Position numbers and translations under genes: made by a program
From: Bacillus pumilus
Lineage (GTDB): Bacteria > Bacillota > Bacilli > Bacillales > Bacillaceae
Reading direction: 5' to 3'
NCBI RefSeq assembly: GCF_024498355.1
Contig: NZ_CP101833.1
Span: 2,895,001-2,959,000, forward strand
Length of the DNA: 64,000 nucleotides
The notes under the pieces: generated by a model
The model's input: the letters and a program-made list of their open reading frames with translations, nothing else
The model's database searches: none
What the model was told of the DNA's origin: nothing
Part shown: piece by piece, positions 44,675 to 53,087 of the stretch
Position numbering within the stretch: position 1 is the first letter of the stretch
How the letters are laid out: each line of letters begins with the position of its first letter

Positions 44675-45987
44675 CTCCCAATCCCCTCTTTTCTACTGAC
44701 TTGATCCACTGGTAGCTTTAAAGTGAAAATCGTTTGTTTATTTGGGATACTCTTCATCTCAACACTTCCGCCAAGCTTCTCTGCTGTATCCTTCACATAG
44801 GAAAGACCTATGCCGCTTGATGGATTCCCAGCCTGGTCGTATTTTAAAGTGAAGCCCGGTTTAAAAATAACGTGATGATTACGCTCTTTAATGCCAGGCC
44901 CGTTGTCGCTGATTTGAAAGAGGACATCTTTCTCTTCCCGCGAAATGGATAGTGACACCTCTCCATCGACTGGAATAGCTTCAACGGCATTAGATACTAT
45001 GTTATTTAACAAAGATAGAATGGTATACACATGATAGACGGGATGCTGCCCTTCTTCATCATAATGAAAGACAATGTTTTTTTTAAGTGATTCTGCGTAA
45101 TTTTCATGGATACGAATCACAAGCCCAGCAATATGGGCAGGGCTTTCATACTCCTGAAATTTCTCCTCATGAATCAGCTTTGATAAAGCAGAAAAAATCC
45201 GCTGATTATCCTTTTTAATTTCATGCACCTCTCCTGCAATTTGCAGGGCTGTTTTTCCAAGCTTTTTCAAATCCAATGATTCAGCATCCTTTGCGTGATG
45301 AAGAGATTGATACAATTGATAGGATGTAGCTGTAATGTGCTCAGCATGTGCAAGTGTCTTATGAAAGTATGTAGATTCCGTGTAAAGGTTCGAAAGCAGC
45401 ATGAGCAGGTGTTCCTTTTCCTTTTTCATCTGACGCTCTCTCGCCTGCTCTTCATATAATCGAATCATCGTATAACAAGCCAATACGAAAAAGCTTCTGA
45501 AAATCGCCAAAACAAATAGTTGAAATAGCGTTCGCACCGTTAAAATTTCATCAATGGTGCCTCGAAGCGCAACCATCTCAACAACACTCGCGCACAGTTC
45601 CATGATGATGCCTGTCGCCCCAATCAGCCAAGGCTTATCACGGAAACGTCTGACCTGCAATAAATAAAAAAGCGTGCCATAGACGACATAATAAAGCAGG
45701 GGAGGTAATCTTAATGAAACCGCCTCTTCCAGCGGCAGGTGGCCTGTCACGGCTGTATCAAGCAGCACCCGAAACGCAAAAACAGATACCCCTGCAATGA
45801 TTCCGCTTGCCCATGCCGGGAATCTTTTCATTTGAAGCAGAATAAAGAAAAAGACAACGGTCCCAAAGCTGACCCGAAAGCTGTCCTCAAACGGATAAAA
45901 TTTTAGCTCTCCGCCAATCGGTGTCAGTACAATGAGCATCACAATTAAATAAGGCTCTGTATTCAGCCATTTTTTCAGTAGATTCAA
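44671..45987 (-). CDS. GlnK-type sensor histidine kinase
   Basis: 438 residues. Six or so membrane helices (~14-185) with very short loops, then a coiled linker, a weak phospho-acceptor region (STYFHKTLAHAEHITA), and an ATPase domain with NNIVSNAVEAIP, DNGPGIKERNHHVIFKPGFT and SGIGLSYV, of the GlnK/CitA-like HATPase_5 type. Probably senses an amino acid or dicarboxylate. TTG start. A palindrome ATAGTATACTAT sits 30-40 bases upstream (46015-46026) and may contain the -10. Confidence 0.8.
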   Translation of the reverse strand: MNLLKKWLNTEPYLIVMLIVLTPIGGELKFYPFEDSFRVSFGTVVFFFILLQMKRFPAWASGIIAGVSVFAFRVLLDTAVTGHLPLEEAVSLRLPPLLYYVVYGTLFYLLQVRRFRDKPWLIGATGIIMELCASVVEMVALRGTIDEILTVRTLFQLFVLAIFRSFFVLACYTMIRLYEEQARERQMKKEKEHLLMLLSNLYTESTYFHKTLAHAEHITATSYQLYQSLHHAKDAESLDLKKLGKTALQIAGEVHEIKKDNQRIFSALSKLIHEEKFQEYESPAHIAGLVIRIHENYAESLKKNIVFHYDEEGQHPVYHVYTILSLLNNIVSNAVEAIPVDGEVSLSISREEKDVLFQISDNGPGIKERNHHVIFKPGFTLKYDQAGNPSSGIGLSYVKDTAEKLGGSVEMKSIPNKQTIFTLKLPVDQVSRKEGIGR

Positions 45988-46054
45988 AGGCAGTCACATC
46001 CCTAATAATTGACGATAGTATACTATGTGATCTTGAGAAAAACAAACAGTCCAT

Positions 46055-46091
46055 GAAAAAGCGCACACCGGAACTTTGTCGGTGTGCGCTT
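46055..46091 (-). terminator. Terminator of gltT-aspA
   Basis: AAGCGCACACCG/CGGTGTGCGCTT 12 bp stem with a 9-base loop and T-rich tail on the minus strand. Confidence 0.9.
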
Positions 46092-46104
46092 ATCATGATG
46101 CAGC

Positions 46105-47550
46105 TTAATCTTCTAAACGATCCTTTTCTAAAAGTGATGCGCCAGCAATACCTGGTTTTGTCATTTCAAAAGGATTTAAGATGACATTAAGCTCTTCCTC
46201 TGATAAAACATCATTTTGCAGACAAAGCTCACGTACAGATACGCCTGTAAGAATCGCTTCTCTGGCAATTCGTGCAGCAGCTTCATAACCAATATGCGGA
46301 TTGACCGCCGTCATGACACCAGCACTCTTTTCTACATATTCTTTTAATCTAGATTCATCTGCTTTTAGGTCACGCAAGCAGTTATCTACGAAGGACTCAA
46401 ATACATTTTTCATGATGCTGAGAGATTGAAGCAAGTTGAACACAAGGACTGGTTCCATCACGTTCAGTTCAAGCTGACCAGCCTCTGATGCAAGACAGAT
46501 CGTATGATCATTCCCGATGACTTGGAACGCCACTTGGTTCATGACCTCTGGCATCACCGGGTTGACTTTCCCTGGCATGATCGATGAACCTGGCTGTCTA
46601 GGCGGCAAATGAAGCTCACCAAAGCCTGCTCTTGGACCTGATGCCATCAAACGAATATCGTTCGCCATTTTGGACATATTCATCATACATACTTTTAACG
46701 CAGCAGATACTTCTGTATAAGCATCCGTATTTTGCGTTGCATCGACTAAGTCTTCAGCTCCAACTAATGGTAATCCACTGATATCAGATAGATAGCCGAC
46801 TACTTGACGAATGTATTTAGGATCAGCATTCAGTCCAGTTCCAACTGCTGTTGCACCCATATTGACTTCATATAAATGCTGTCTAGACTGCTTGATGCGT
46901 TTAATATCACGAGCGAGAACCTTTGCATAGGCACTAAACTCTTGACCAAGTCGGATTGGAACAGCGTCCTGAAGATGCGTACGTCCCATTTTGATCACAT
47001 GATCAAATTCCTGCGCTTTTTCAGTCATGACTTGATGCATGTTTTCCATCGTATAAAGTAGTTTTTCAATCATATTCAATGTCGAAATATGAATCGCTGT
47101 TGGGAAAACGTCGTTTGTTGACTGCGACATGTTCACATGCGTATTTGGACTGAGCTCATGATAAGCGCCTTTTTCCTTTCCTAGTAGTTCAAGCGCTCTG
47201 TTTGCAATGACTTCATTGGCATTCATATTCATTGAAGTGCCAGCCCCGCCTTGAATTGGATCGACAATAAATTGGTTGTTCCATTTTCCTTCGATGACCT
47301 CATCTGCGGCTTGAACAATTTTTTCTCCAAGACCAGCATAAAGTCGCTGTGTATCCATATTTGCAAGTGCGGCTGCCTTTTTGACAATCCCTAATGCTTT
47401 GATGAGTTCCTCATGAACATGGTAGCCAGTAATTGGAAAGTTCTCCACTGCACGTAATGTTTGAATTCCATAATACGCTTGAGTGTCTACTTCCTTTTCA
47501 CCTAGAAAGTCTCGTTCGATTCGAACTTGCTTATCCTGTAGCTTCGTCAT
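46105..47550 (-). CDS. aspA: Aspartate ammonia-lyase
   Basis: 481 residues, full length. Fumarase/aspartase superfamily: THVNMSQSTNDVFPTA, GRTHLQDAVP and the signature GSSIMPGKVNPVMPE with the catalytic serine loop. It deaminates L-aspartate to fumarate and ammonia. It lies 17 bases downstream of the aspartate/glutamate symporter gene on the same strand. Aspartase rather than fumarase is supported by the context and by the N-terminal RIERDFLGEKEV. Confidence 0.92.
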   Translation of the reverse strand: MTKLQDKQVRIERDFLGEKEVDTQAYYGIQTLRAVENFPITGYHVHEELIKALGIVKKAAALANMDTQRLYAGLGEKIVQAADEVIEGKWNNQFIVDPIQGGAGTSMNMNANEVIANRALELLGKEKGAYHELSPNTHVNMSQSTNDVFPTAIHISTLNMIEKLLYTMENMHQVMTEKAQEFDHVIKMGRTHLQDAVPIRLGQEFSAYAKVLARDIKRIKQSRQHLYEVNMGATAVGTGLNADPKYIRQVVGYLSDISGLPLVGAEDLVDATQNTDAYTEVSAALKVCMMNMSKMANDIRLMASGPRAGFGELHLPPRQPGSSIMPGKVNPVMPEVMNQVAFQVIGNDHTICLASEAGQLELNVMEPVLVFNLLQSLSIMKNVFESFVDNCLRDLKADESRLKEYVEKSAGVMTAVNPHIGYEAAARIAREAILTGVSVRELCLQNDVLSEEELNVILNPFEMTKPGIAGASLLEKDRLED

Positions 47551-47567
47551 TTGAAAGATCTCCTTTT

Positions 47568-48845
47568 TTACGCTGCTTTTGTTTGTTGCTTTAATTCCTC
47601 AATATACTTTTTCGATTTCTCTTGATCAAATACTTTTTCCCACTTAGACATGACAATCGCTGCAAGTGAGTTACCAAATACGTTCACTGTTGTACGAACC
47701 ATGTCAAGAATACGGTCGATCCCAACGATGAAGGCAAGTCCTTCAAGCGGAAGTCCCATTGCACCAAGTGTTGTGATGACAACAACGATAGATGCACCTG
47801 GTACACCAGCCATACCTTTTGATGTCAGCATTAAGATTAATAGTAACGTAATTTGCTCATAAATGGAAAGCGGCATGCCGTACATTTGGGCAACAAATAT
47901 GGCAGCAATGGATTGATAGATCGCACTTCCATCCAGGTTAAAGGTGTACCCTGTTGGGATAACGAACGACGTGATCGCTTTCGGGCAGCCGAACTTCTCC
48001 ATTTTGTCCATTAATCTAGGCAGTACAGCTTCAGAACTTGCTGTTGAGAATGCAAGAATAATTTCTTCTTTTAACACTCTAAATAGTGTAAAGACGCTTG
48101 TTCCAGCTAATTTTGCGATAATGCCAAGTACGACAATCACGAAGAATGCCATCGTGCCGTAAACGACAAGTACCAGCTTACCTAGCGGGAGAAGCGCTCC
48201 GACCCCGAATTTGATCACCGTCACACTGATGAGCGCGAATACACCAAATGGTGCAAACTTCATCACTTTATTGGTCACCCAGAACATGGCTTCGAGTATA
48301 CCCTCAAAGAATCCTAATACTGGTTTCCCTTTGTCTCCTACTGCGGCAATTCCTAATCCGAATAAGACTGTAAAGAAGATGGTTGGTAATAGATCACCTT
48401 CTGCAATTGATTGGAAAACGTTTGTTGGCACAAGATGCACAATTGTTTCAGAGAAACTAGCTTTTTCGGAAGAAGCCTTAGACGTCTCTTCATATTTCGA
48501 GATATCTCCCTTTTCCATGTTGCTCATATCAATTCCTGTACCAGGATGGAAGAAGTTCGCTGCAAGCAGTCCAACTGCTAATGCAATCGTTGTGACAATC
48601 TCGAAGTAAAGGATCGTTTTTCCGCCGAGTCTTCCAATGGTTTTCATATCCCCTACACCAGCTACTGCTACAATCAATGCAGCAATAACAATTGGAAGAA
48701 CGATCATTTTAATTAAATGAATGAATATATCGCCAATTGGCGTTAACACATTAATAACGGTTTCATTTTGATAAAACAGCGCTCCTACGATAACACCCAG
48801 AACAAGTGCAATGAGTATTTGAGAAGCTAACCCTAACTTTTTCAT
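47568..48845 (-). CDS. gltT: Glutamate/aspartate:H+(Na+) symporter, DAACS family
   Basis: 425 residues, eight helices plus re-entrant hairpins. TASSEAVLP, NLDGSAIYQS, TSKGMAGVPGAS and DRILDMVRTTVNVFGNS are the substrate and ion site motifs of GltPh-like carriers. Co-transcription with aspA points to aspartate uptake as the main role; closest known type is B. subtilis GltT. Ribosome site AAAGGGGGTTCACG. Confidence 0.87.
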   Translation of the reverse strand: MKKLGLASQILIALVLGVIVGALFYQNETVINVLTPIGDIFIHLIKMIVLPIVIAALIVAVAGVGDMKTIGRLGGKTILYFEIVTTIALAVGLLAANFFHPGTGIDMSNMEKGDISKYEETSKASSEKASFSETIVHLVPTNVFQSIAEGDLLPTIFFTVLFGLGIAAVGDKGKPVLGFFEGILEAMFWVTNKVMKFAPFGVFALISVTVIKFGVGALLPLGKLVLVVYGTMAFFVIVVLGIIAKLAGTSVFTLFRVLKEEIILAFSTASSEAVLPRLMDKMEKFGCPKAITSFVIPTGYTFNLDGSAIYQSIAAIFVAQMYGMPLSIYEQITLLLILMLTSKGMAGVPGASIVVVITTLGAMGLPLEGLAFIVGIDRILDMVRTTVNVFGNSLAAIVMSKWEKVFDQEKSKKYIEELKQQTKAA

Positions 48846-48909
48846 ACGTGAACCCCCTTTTTTTGATAACGCTTTCTTTGTTGCTTAATCGCATCTTAAC
48901 GATGAACCT

Positions 48910-48935
48910 ACAAAAAACGACAAAAAGGAACAAAA
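48910..48935 (-). promoter_or_regulatory. Triple GlnL-type direct repeat upstream of gltT
   Basis: On the minus strand TTTTGT occurs three times at exact 10-base intervals: TTTTGT-TCCT-TTTTGT-CGTT-TTTTGT (plus-strand starts 48910, 48920, 48930). A fourth, five-base TTTGT follows at 48936-48940. The known B. subtilis GlnL target is TTTTGT-N4-TTTTGT, and the GlnL-like regulator gene is four genes away on the same strand. Confidence 0.75.
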
Positions 48936-48990
48936 ACAAATGAATTTTTTATGAAAAATCTTTAAAAAGGTGGGTTTTTCCACAAAATTG

Positions 48991-49022
48991 TTAAAAAAAG
49001 ACTTCGCTTTTGGCGAAGTCTT
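48991..49022 (-). terminator. Terminator of the copZ-copA transcript
   Basis: AAGACTTCGC-ttttg-GCGAAGTCTT followed on the minus strand by seven T. Shares two bases with the stop codon of the small gene 49021-49155. Confidence 0.9.
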
Positions 49023-49155
49023 AATGATTTTGCATCTGTTCACTTGGCGTATCTTGATTTGCATAAAATTCATCATATATGGCATATCCAATGAGTACGA
49101 AAGCAACATAGATCAATGCACTCAATGTCCAAATCCATTTGACATTCAGCTTCAT
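49021..49155 (-). CDS. Tiny membrane protein (44 residues) coupled to copA
   Basis: The ATG at 49155 overlaps the copA stop as ATGA, so translation is coupled. The product starts [19 protein letters not shown], with one clear membrane helix (~6-28), then YDEFYANQD and an acidic/polar tail ending QMQNH. It ends at the operon terminator. No CXXC or His-rich motif is seen except a terminal His. Unrecognised; a copper-handling accessory or CopA-associated small protein is a guess from position. Confidence 0.75.
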   Translation of the reverse strand: MKLNVKWIWTLSALIYVAFVLIGYAIYDEFYANQDTPSEQMQNH

Positions 49156-51587
49156 TCTGCCACTCCCTCTCTTACAGGTTTCAACCGCTGCAATCTGAGC
49201 GCATTCAGAACAACCGACACGGAACTAAAGGCCATTGCCGCTCCTGCAAGCCATGGGGCAAGGAATCCGAATGCAGCTACCGGTATCCCAATACAGTTAT
49301 AGGCAAGCGCCCAAAATAGATTTTGCTTAATATTTCTCATCGTTTTTTTGCTAAACTCAAGCGCATCTGCAATGGCATGGAGGTCTCCTGTCATGAGCGT
49401 AATATCTGCCGCTTCCATAGCAACGTCTGTACCTGTTCCAACCGCCATCCCAATATTCGCTGTCGCAAGGGCTGGTGCATCATTGATGCCGTCTCCGACC
49501 ATGGCGACTTTCTTTCCTTGTTCCTGAAGCGCTGCAATGTGAGCAGCCTTCTCCTCAGGCAGAACTTCAGCGATGACATGCTCAATACCCGCCTGTCTTG
49601 CGATCGCCTCTGCTGTGCGCTTGTTATCCCCTGTCATCATGACAACGTGAATCCCTTGCTCTTTCAACCGGGCGATGGCTTGAGGAGAGGATGATTTGAT
49701 CGTATCTGCCACCGCGACAATACCGGCGACTTCGCCGTCAATCGCGACGAGCATTGCCGTTTTCCCTTGCTGCTCCAGTAGCGTGACGGATGCTTCGACT
49801 TGATCATATGGGATATGATGTTTCTGTAATAGCTTCCGCGTTCCAATCAAAAGCTTGCGCCCGGCGGCCTTTGCTTCAATGCCATGACCAGGGTCTGCTT
49901 GAAAGTCTTCTACCTCGGCCGCTTCAAGACCTCGTTTCTTCATTCCGTCAGTGATCGCTCGAGCAAGTGGATGTTCCGACTGCTGTTCTGCCGATCCCAC
50001 TAGCTGAAGCAGCGCACCTTCTGTCCAATTTGCATATGCCATCACATCTGTAAGACTCGGCTCACCTTTTGTCACAGTCCCTGTTTTATCTAAAACCACC
50101 GTGTCCAGTGATTGGGTCACTTCTAAATGCTCTCCACCTTTAAACAGAATGCCTGATTCAGCCGCACGGCCGCTGCCAGCCATAATAGAGGTTGGTGTAG
50201 CAAGACCGAGCGCACACGGACATGCAATGACTATGACCGCTATAAAGGTTTCAAGTGCTGCAGTCACATTCCCTGGATCAACAAAGAAAAACCATATAAG
50301 GAAGGTGAGCACAGCAATTCCGACAACAATAGGGACAAATACACCTGATATTTGATCAGCCATTCTTTGAATCGGTGCTTTTGAGCCTTGTGCTTGTTCT
50401 ACCACTCGGATAATTTGTGAAAGGGCCGTCTCTTTCCCCACTTTTGTCGCTTTCACTTTGATAAACCCATTTTTATTGATGGTTGCCCCAATGACCGTAT
50501 CTCCTGCGGTTTTATCAACAGGCAGACTTTCTCCTGTAATCATGGATTCGTCTATCGCGGTTGTTCCCTCCATGATCTCTCCATCTACCGGTACTTTTTC
50601 ACCTGGTTTTACAAACACAAGATCATCCACTTTCACATCAGAAATAGGAACGGTCATCTCTTCCCCATCTCGCTCAATAACAGCTTCTTTTGCTTGTAAG
50701 CTCATTAGCTTTTGAATCGCTTCTGATGATCTCCCTTTTGCTCTTGCTTCCATTAATTTTCCGAGCACGATCAACGTAATGAGCACAGCACTTGTTTCAT
50801 AATAGAGTGCTGCCTCATGTGTGCCTTGAACCGCTTGCTGAATGCTTTCATATAAGCTATAGAAAAACGCAGCTGATGTCCCAAGTGCCACAAGGACATC
50901 CATATTGGCACTTTTATTTCTTAAAGCTTTATACGCGCCTACATAAAAGGGCCAGCCGACAATAAACTGAACAGGTGCTGCTAATGCAAGCTGAACCCAT
51001 GGATTCATGAACGCTTCTGGCAGCCAAATAAAAGACATGAAAGAAAAATGGCTGACCATTGCCCAAAGGAGGGGCAGTGACAAGATCATCGAGAATAAAA
51101 AGCGTGCCGTTTGCTTCTCTATCGCTGCTTGTCGATGATCCTTTTTCCCTTCCTCTGCTAATTCTTCAGCTGGTTCAATTAATGAATACCCAATGGACTG
51201 AACGGCATCTTTTATGTCACTTGTAGACGTTTGGCCCGGATGATATGTGACCTGAAGTGTCTCAAGCGCAAAGTTTACAGATCCTTGAGCAACACCGTCC
51301 AACCGGTTGATTTTTTTCTCAATTCGGTTGGCACAAGCCGCACAGGTCATTCCCTCTATATCAAACTCTGCTTGCTCCATCGCCACATCGTAGCCAAGAG
51401 ATTGGATTTTTTTCTTCAGATCATCTGGTGATAGCTGTTCCGTTTCATATACGATATGAGATGTTTCAAGTGCCAAATTCACATTGGCTTCATCCACACC
51501 TTCCAGCTTGTTCAAACCCTTTTCAATGCGTCCTGCACAGGCAGCACAGGTCATTCCCGTAATATGAAAATCAATTTCCTTTTTCAT
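49152..51587 (-). CDS. copA: Copper-exporting P1B-type ATPase
   Basis: 811 residues. Two N-terminal HMA domains with [14 protein letters not shown] (C14/C17) and [14 protein letters not shown] (~C82/C85), eight membrane helices, membrane CPC in [15 protein letters not shown], phosphorylation site [18 protein letters not shown], and [10 protein letters not shown]. The C-terminal membrane motifs YN and [15 protein letters not shown] fit Cu+ ATPases. ATG with GAGGTGAG upstream. A CsoR-like box and a terminator-like hairpin lie in the 81 bp between it and copZ. Confidence 0.95.
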   Translation of the reverse strand: MKKEIDFHITGMTCAACAGRIEKGLNKLEGVDEANVNLALETSHIVYETEQLSPDDLKKKIQSLGYDVAMEQAEFDIEGMTCAACANRIEKKINRLDGVAQGSVNFALETLQVTYHPGQTSTSDIKDAVQSIGYSLIEPAEELAEEGKKDHRQAAIEKQTARFLFSMILSLPLLWAMVSHFSFMSFIWLPEAFMNPWVQLALAAPVQFIVGWPFYVGAYKALRNKSANMDVLVALGTSAAFFYSLYESIQQAVQGTHEAALYYETSAVLITLIVLGKLMEARAKGRSSEAIQKLMSLQAKEAVIERDGEEMTVPISDVKVDDLVFVKPGEKVPVDGEIMEGTTAIDESMITGESLPVDKTAGDTVIGATINKNGFIKVKATKVGKETALSQIIRVVEQAQGSKAPIQRMADQISGVFVPIVVGIAVLTFLIWFFFVDPGNVTAALETFIAVIVIACPCALGLATPTSIMAGSGRAAESGILFKGGEHLEVTQSLDTVVLDKTGTVTKGEPSLTDVMAYANWTEGALLQLVGSAEQQSEHPLARAITDGMKKRGLEAAEVEDFQADPGHGIEAKAAGRKLLIGTRKLLQKHHIPYDQVEASVTLLEQQGKTAMLVAIDGEVAGIVAVADTIKSSSPQAIARLKEQGIHVVMMTGDNKRTAEAIARQAGIEHVIAEVLPEEKAAHIAALQEQGKKVAMVGDGINDAPALATANIGMAVGTGTDVAMEAADITLMTGDLHAIADALEFSKKTMRNIKQNLFWALAYNCIGIPVAAFGFLAPWLAGAAMAFSSVSVVLNALRLQRLKPVREGVAE

Positions 51588-51604
51588 TCATCTCACCTCT
51601 TCAT

Positions 51605-51621
51605 ATACTCCATGGGGGTAT
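51605..51621. promoter_or_regulatory. Second CsoR-like operator, between copZ and copA
   Basis: ATACTCCATGGGGGTAT, a 17 bp palindrome-like site with the same spacing and ends as the copZ operator ATACCCTAGTAGGGTAT. It lies 17 bases upstream of copA. No good -10/-35 pair is evident around it. Confidence 0.65.
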
Positions 51622-51631
51622 CTTTTTTTGA

Positions 51632-51663
51632 AAAAAATACGCGCTGTCACATGCAGCACGTAT
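51632..51663 (-). terminator. Hairpin/partial terminator between copZ and copA
   Basis: Minus strand TACGTGCTG-catgtga-CAGCGCGTA followed by seven T, directly after the copZ stop. It could cut copZ off from copA or protect the copZ 3' end. Confidence 0.65.
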
Positions 51664-51668
51664 ATCAT

Positions 51669-51875
51669 TTAGACGACATCATATCCCTGTTCTTCAATCA
51701 CATCAGAGATTCGGTGTAACGTGACTTGATCAGGATGAAAAGAAACCTCCACCTGTCCCTTGTCTAAATGGACTTTCACAGATTCAACACCTGCTAATTC
51801 TCCTACATTTCCTTCGACTGCTTTCACGCAATGTCCGCAAGACATGCCCTGTACTTGAAGTGTTGCTTGTTCCAC
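51669..51875 (-). CDS. copZ: Copper chaperone
   Basis: 68 residues, one HMA domain, beta-alpha-beta-beta-alpha-beta with C13/C16 (MSCGHCVKAVEG). Delivers Cu+ to CopA and to CsoR. GTG start with GGAGG upstream. First gene after the copZ promoter; copA follows. Confidence 0.95.
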   Translation of the reverse strand: MEQATLQVQGMSCGHCVKAVEGNVGELAGVESVKVHLDKGQVEVSFHPDQVTLHRISDVIEEQGYDVV

Positions 51876-51910
51876 TTCTCATCGCCTCCATCAATCATTT
51901 TCTACACCTT

Positions 51911-51939
51911 ACTATACCCTAGTAGGGTATCATTGTAAA
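51911..51939 (-). promoter_or_regulatory. copZ promoter with CsoR operator
   Basis: TTTACA (51934-51939) - 17 bp - TATAGT (51911-51916) on the minus strand. The operator ATACCCTAGTAGGGTAT (51914-51930) fills the spacer and -10, the classical position for CsoR; Cu+ binding to CsoR releases it. Confidence 0.9.
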
Positions 51940-51959
51940 CATAAATGATGCTTAATGCG

Positions 51960-52265
51960 CTACGATTTTGTCAGTTTCGTAAAGACGTTCATTAACTCTT
52001 CAATGGCTTCATCCCCGTTGCCGCTCTTAATGGCATCCGCTACGCAGTGATGTGTATGCTTTTCCATCAATTGAAGACTGACCTTTTTTAAAGCGGCATT
52101 GACAGCAGAAATTTGATTGACGACATCTATACAGTAACGATCATTTTCAATCATTTGCTGAATCCCTCGAACTTGTCCTTCCACTCGTTTCAAGCGATTG
52201 ATTAATTGGTCTTTTTCCTTCTCGGCTCTAGGCGAAGCAATATGTCTTTCTTCATGTTTTGTCAT
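51960..52265 (-). CDS. csoR: Copper-sensing repressor CsoR
   Basis: 101 residues, four-helix-bundle repressor. The Cu+ ligands C45 (YCIDVV), H70 and C74 (HTHHCVA) are at the same positions as in B. subtilis CsoR. Starts MTKHEERHIASPRAEKEK, with RRVEGQVRGIQQ-like RLKRVEGQVRGIQQMI. Represses copZA. Upstream is an unrelated lipoprotein gene. Confidence 0.93.
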   Translation of the reverse strand: MTKHEERHIASPRAEKEKDQLINRLKRVEGQVRGIQQMIENDRYCIDVVNQISAVNAALKKVSLQLMEKHTHHCVADAIKSGNGDEAIEELMNVFTKLTKS

Positions 52266-52309
52266 GTGATCACCTTTTTTCTATTATGACTTATCTTTAA
52301 CTAAATTAA

Positions 52310-52343
52310 AGCATATCTCCACCGAAAAAGGCAAAGATATGCT
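52310..52343 (-). terminator. Probable terminator of the lipoprotein gene
   Basis: AGCATATCT/AGATATGCT 9 bp stem with a 16-base loop and a T-rich tail, between the lipoprotein stop and csoR. Confidence 0.5.
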
Positions 52344-52371
52344 GAATGCCCGTCTAAGAGCTGAGTTTGTC

Positions 52372-52827
52372 CTAGTTTGTTAATTGTTCAATATCCTGTA
52401 AAAGACTGACGGACTGCTGAAGCTGCTTGATCAGCCCTTGCTGGTCCACTAAAATGGCTGCAGCATCGCTATTGTCAGCTTTCAATTGCTGTAAATAGGT
52501 TTGAATTTCCTCCGACAGCACCTTATTTTTTTCCATGATTTGCGCATGCAAATCTTCCGCTATTTTTGGTGCTGTCAGTTCATTAAATTCTTGAATGTCT
52601 GCCTTCAATGATTCAAGCTGCTGCGTCAATTCTGCTTTTTTGGCGGCATTTTGTACAGCTTCTTCAGCGAGCTTTGGAAAGTTCTCCGTAAATTGCTGAA
52701 TGTCAGTCACATACTTATTTGCCTCTGTGACATATGTCGTCGTATCGTTGACCTGGTCAAGCAAGCCGGAACATCCACTTAATACAAGCGTGCCGGAAAA
52801 TAGGAAAGCCATCACATATTTTTTCAA
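52372..52827 (-). CDS. Coiled-coil lipoprotein (DUF6376-like), unknown
   Basis: 151 residues. Signal with lipobox LVLSGCSG (cysteine ~19), then two long helices rich in Q/E/L (YVTDIQQFTENFPKLAEEAVQ; QQSVSLLQDIEQL), so an extracytoplasmic helical hairpin. TTG start with GGAAGG upstream. Resembles small Bacillus lipoproteins of the DUF6376 kind; function unknown. It is the only gene directly behind a yybP-ykoY-type riboswitch, so a link to manganese is likely. csoR follows on the same strand. Confidence 0.7.
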   Translation of the reverse strand: MKKYVMAFLFSGTLVLSGCSGLLDQVNDTTTYVTEANKYVTDIQQFTENFPKLAEEAVQNAAKKAELTQQLESLKADIQEFNELTAPKIAEDLHAQIMEKNKVLSEEIQTYLQQLKADNSDAAAILVDQQGLIKQLQQSVSLLQDIEQLTN

Positions 52828-52905
52828 GATCGATCATCCTTCCATCTGTTGTGTTGAAAGCATTCATTTGTTCTGCTCCCCTATCACACTGATGCAAAAG
52901 GACTT

Positions 52906-53040
52906 CAAAAAAAGCCAGACCTTTGCCTCATGTGTGATAGGCAAAGGTCTGGCTAACATGTTCATGCCGGAATGGCCGAGAAGCAATCGCTGCTTCTGTA
53001 GTGACGACCAAACCGTTAAAGCTACTCCCCTTTAGGAAAC
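52906..53040 (-). promoter_or_regulatory. yybP-ykoY-type (Mn2+) riboswitch
   Basis: Minus strand: CCTAAAGGGGAGTAGC (53021-53036), the signature first block of the motif, then GTCGTCACTAC, a GAAGCA/TGCTTC hairpin, and CGGCATGAACATG. A very stable terminator follows: AGCCAGACCTTTGCCT-10 nt-AGGCAAAGGTCTGGCT plus seven T. The 5' AAAGG can pair with CCTTT of the terminator's first arm, an antiterminator. This class binds Mn2+ and turns genes on. Confidence 0.82.
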
Positions 53041-53058
53041 CGTTCAAATGTTATGTTT

Positions 53059-53087
53059 ATCATATCGAATGTCAGGACAACAGTCAA
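53059..53087 (-). promoter_or_regulatory. Promoter of the riboswitch-lipoprotein unit
   Basis: TTGACT (53082-53087) - 17 bp - TATGAT (53059-53064) on the minus strand. The -35 overlaps the stop codon of the GGDEF gene (53084-53086), so the two transcription units abut. Confidence 0.8.
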
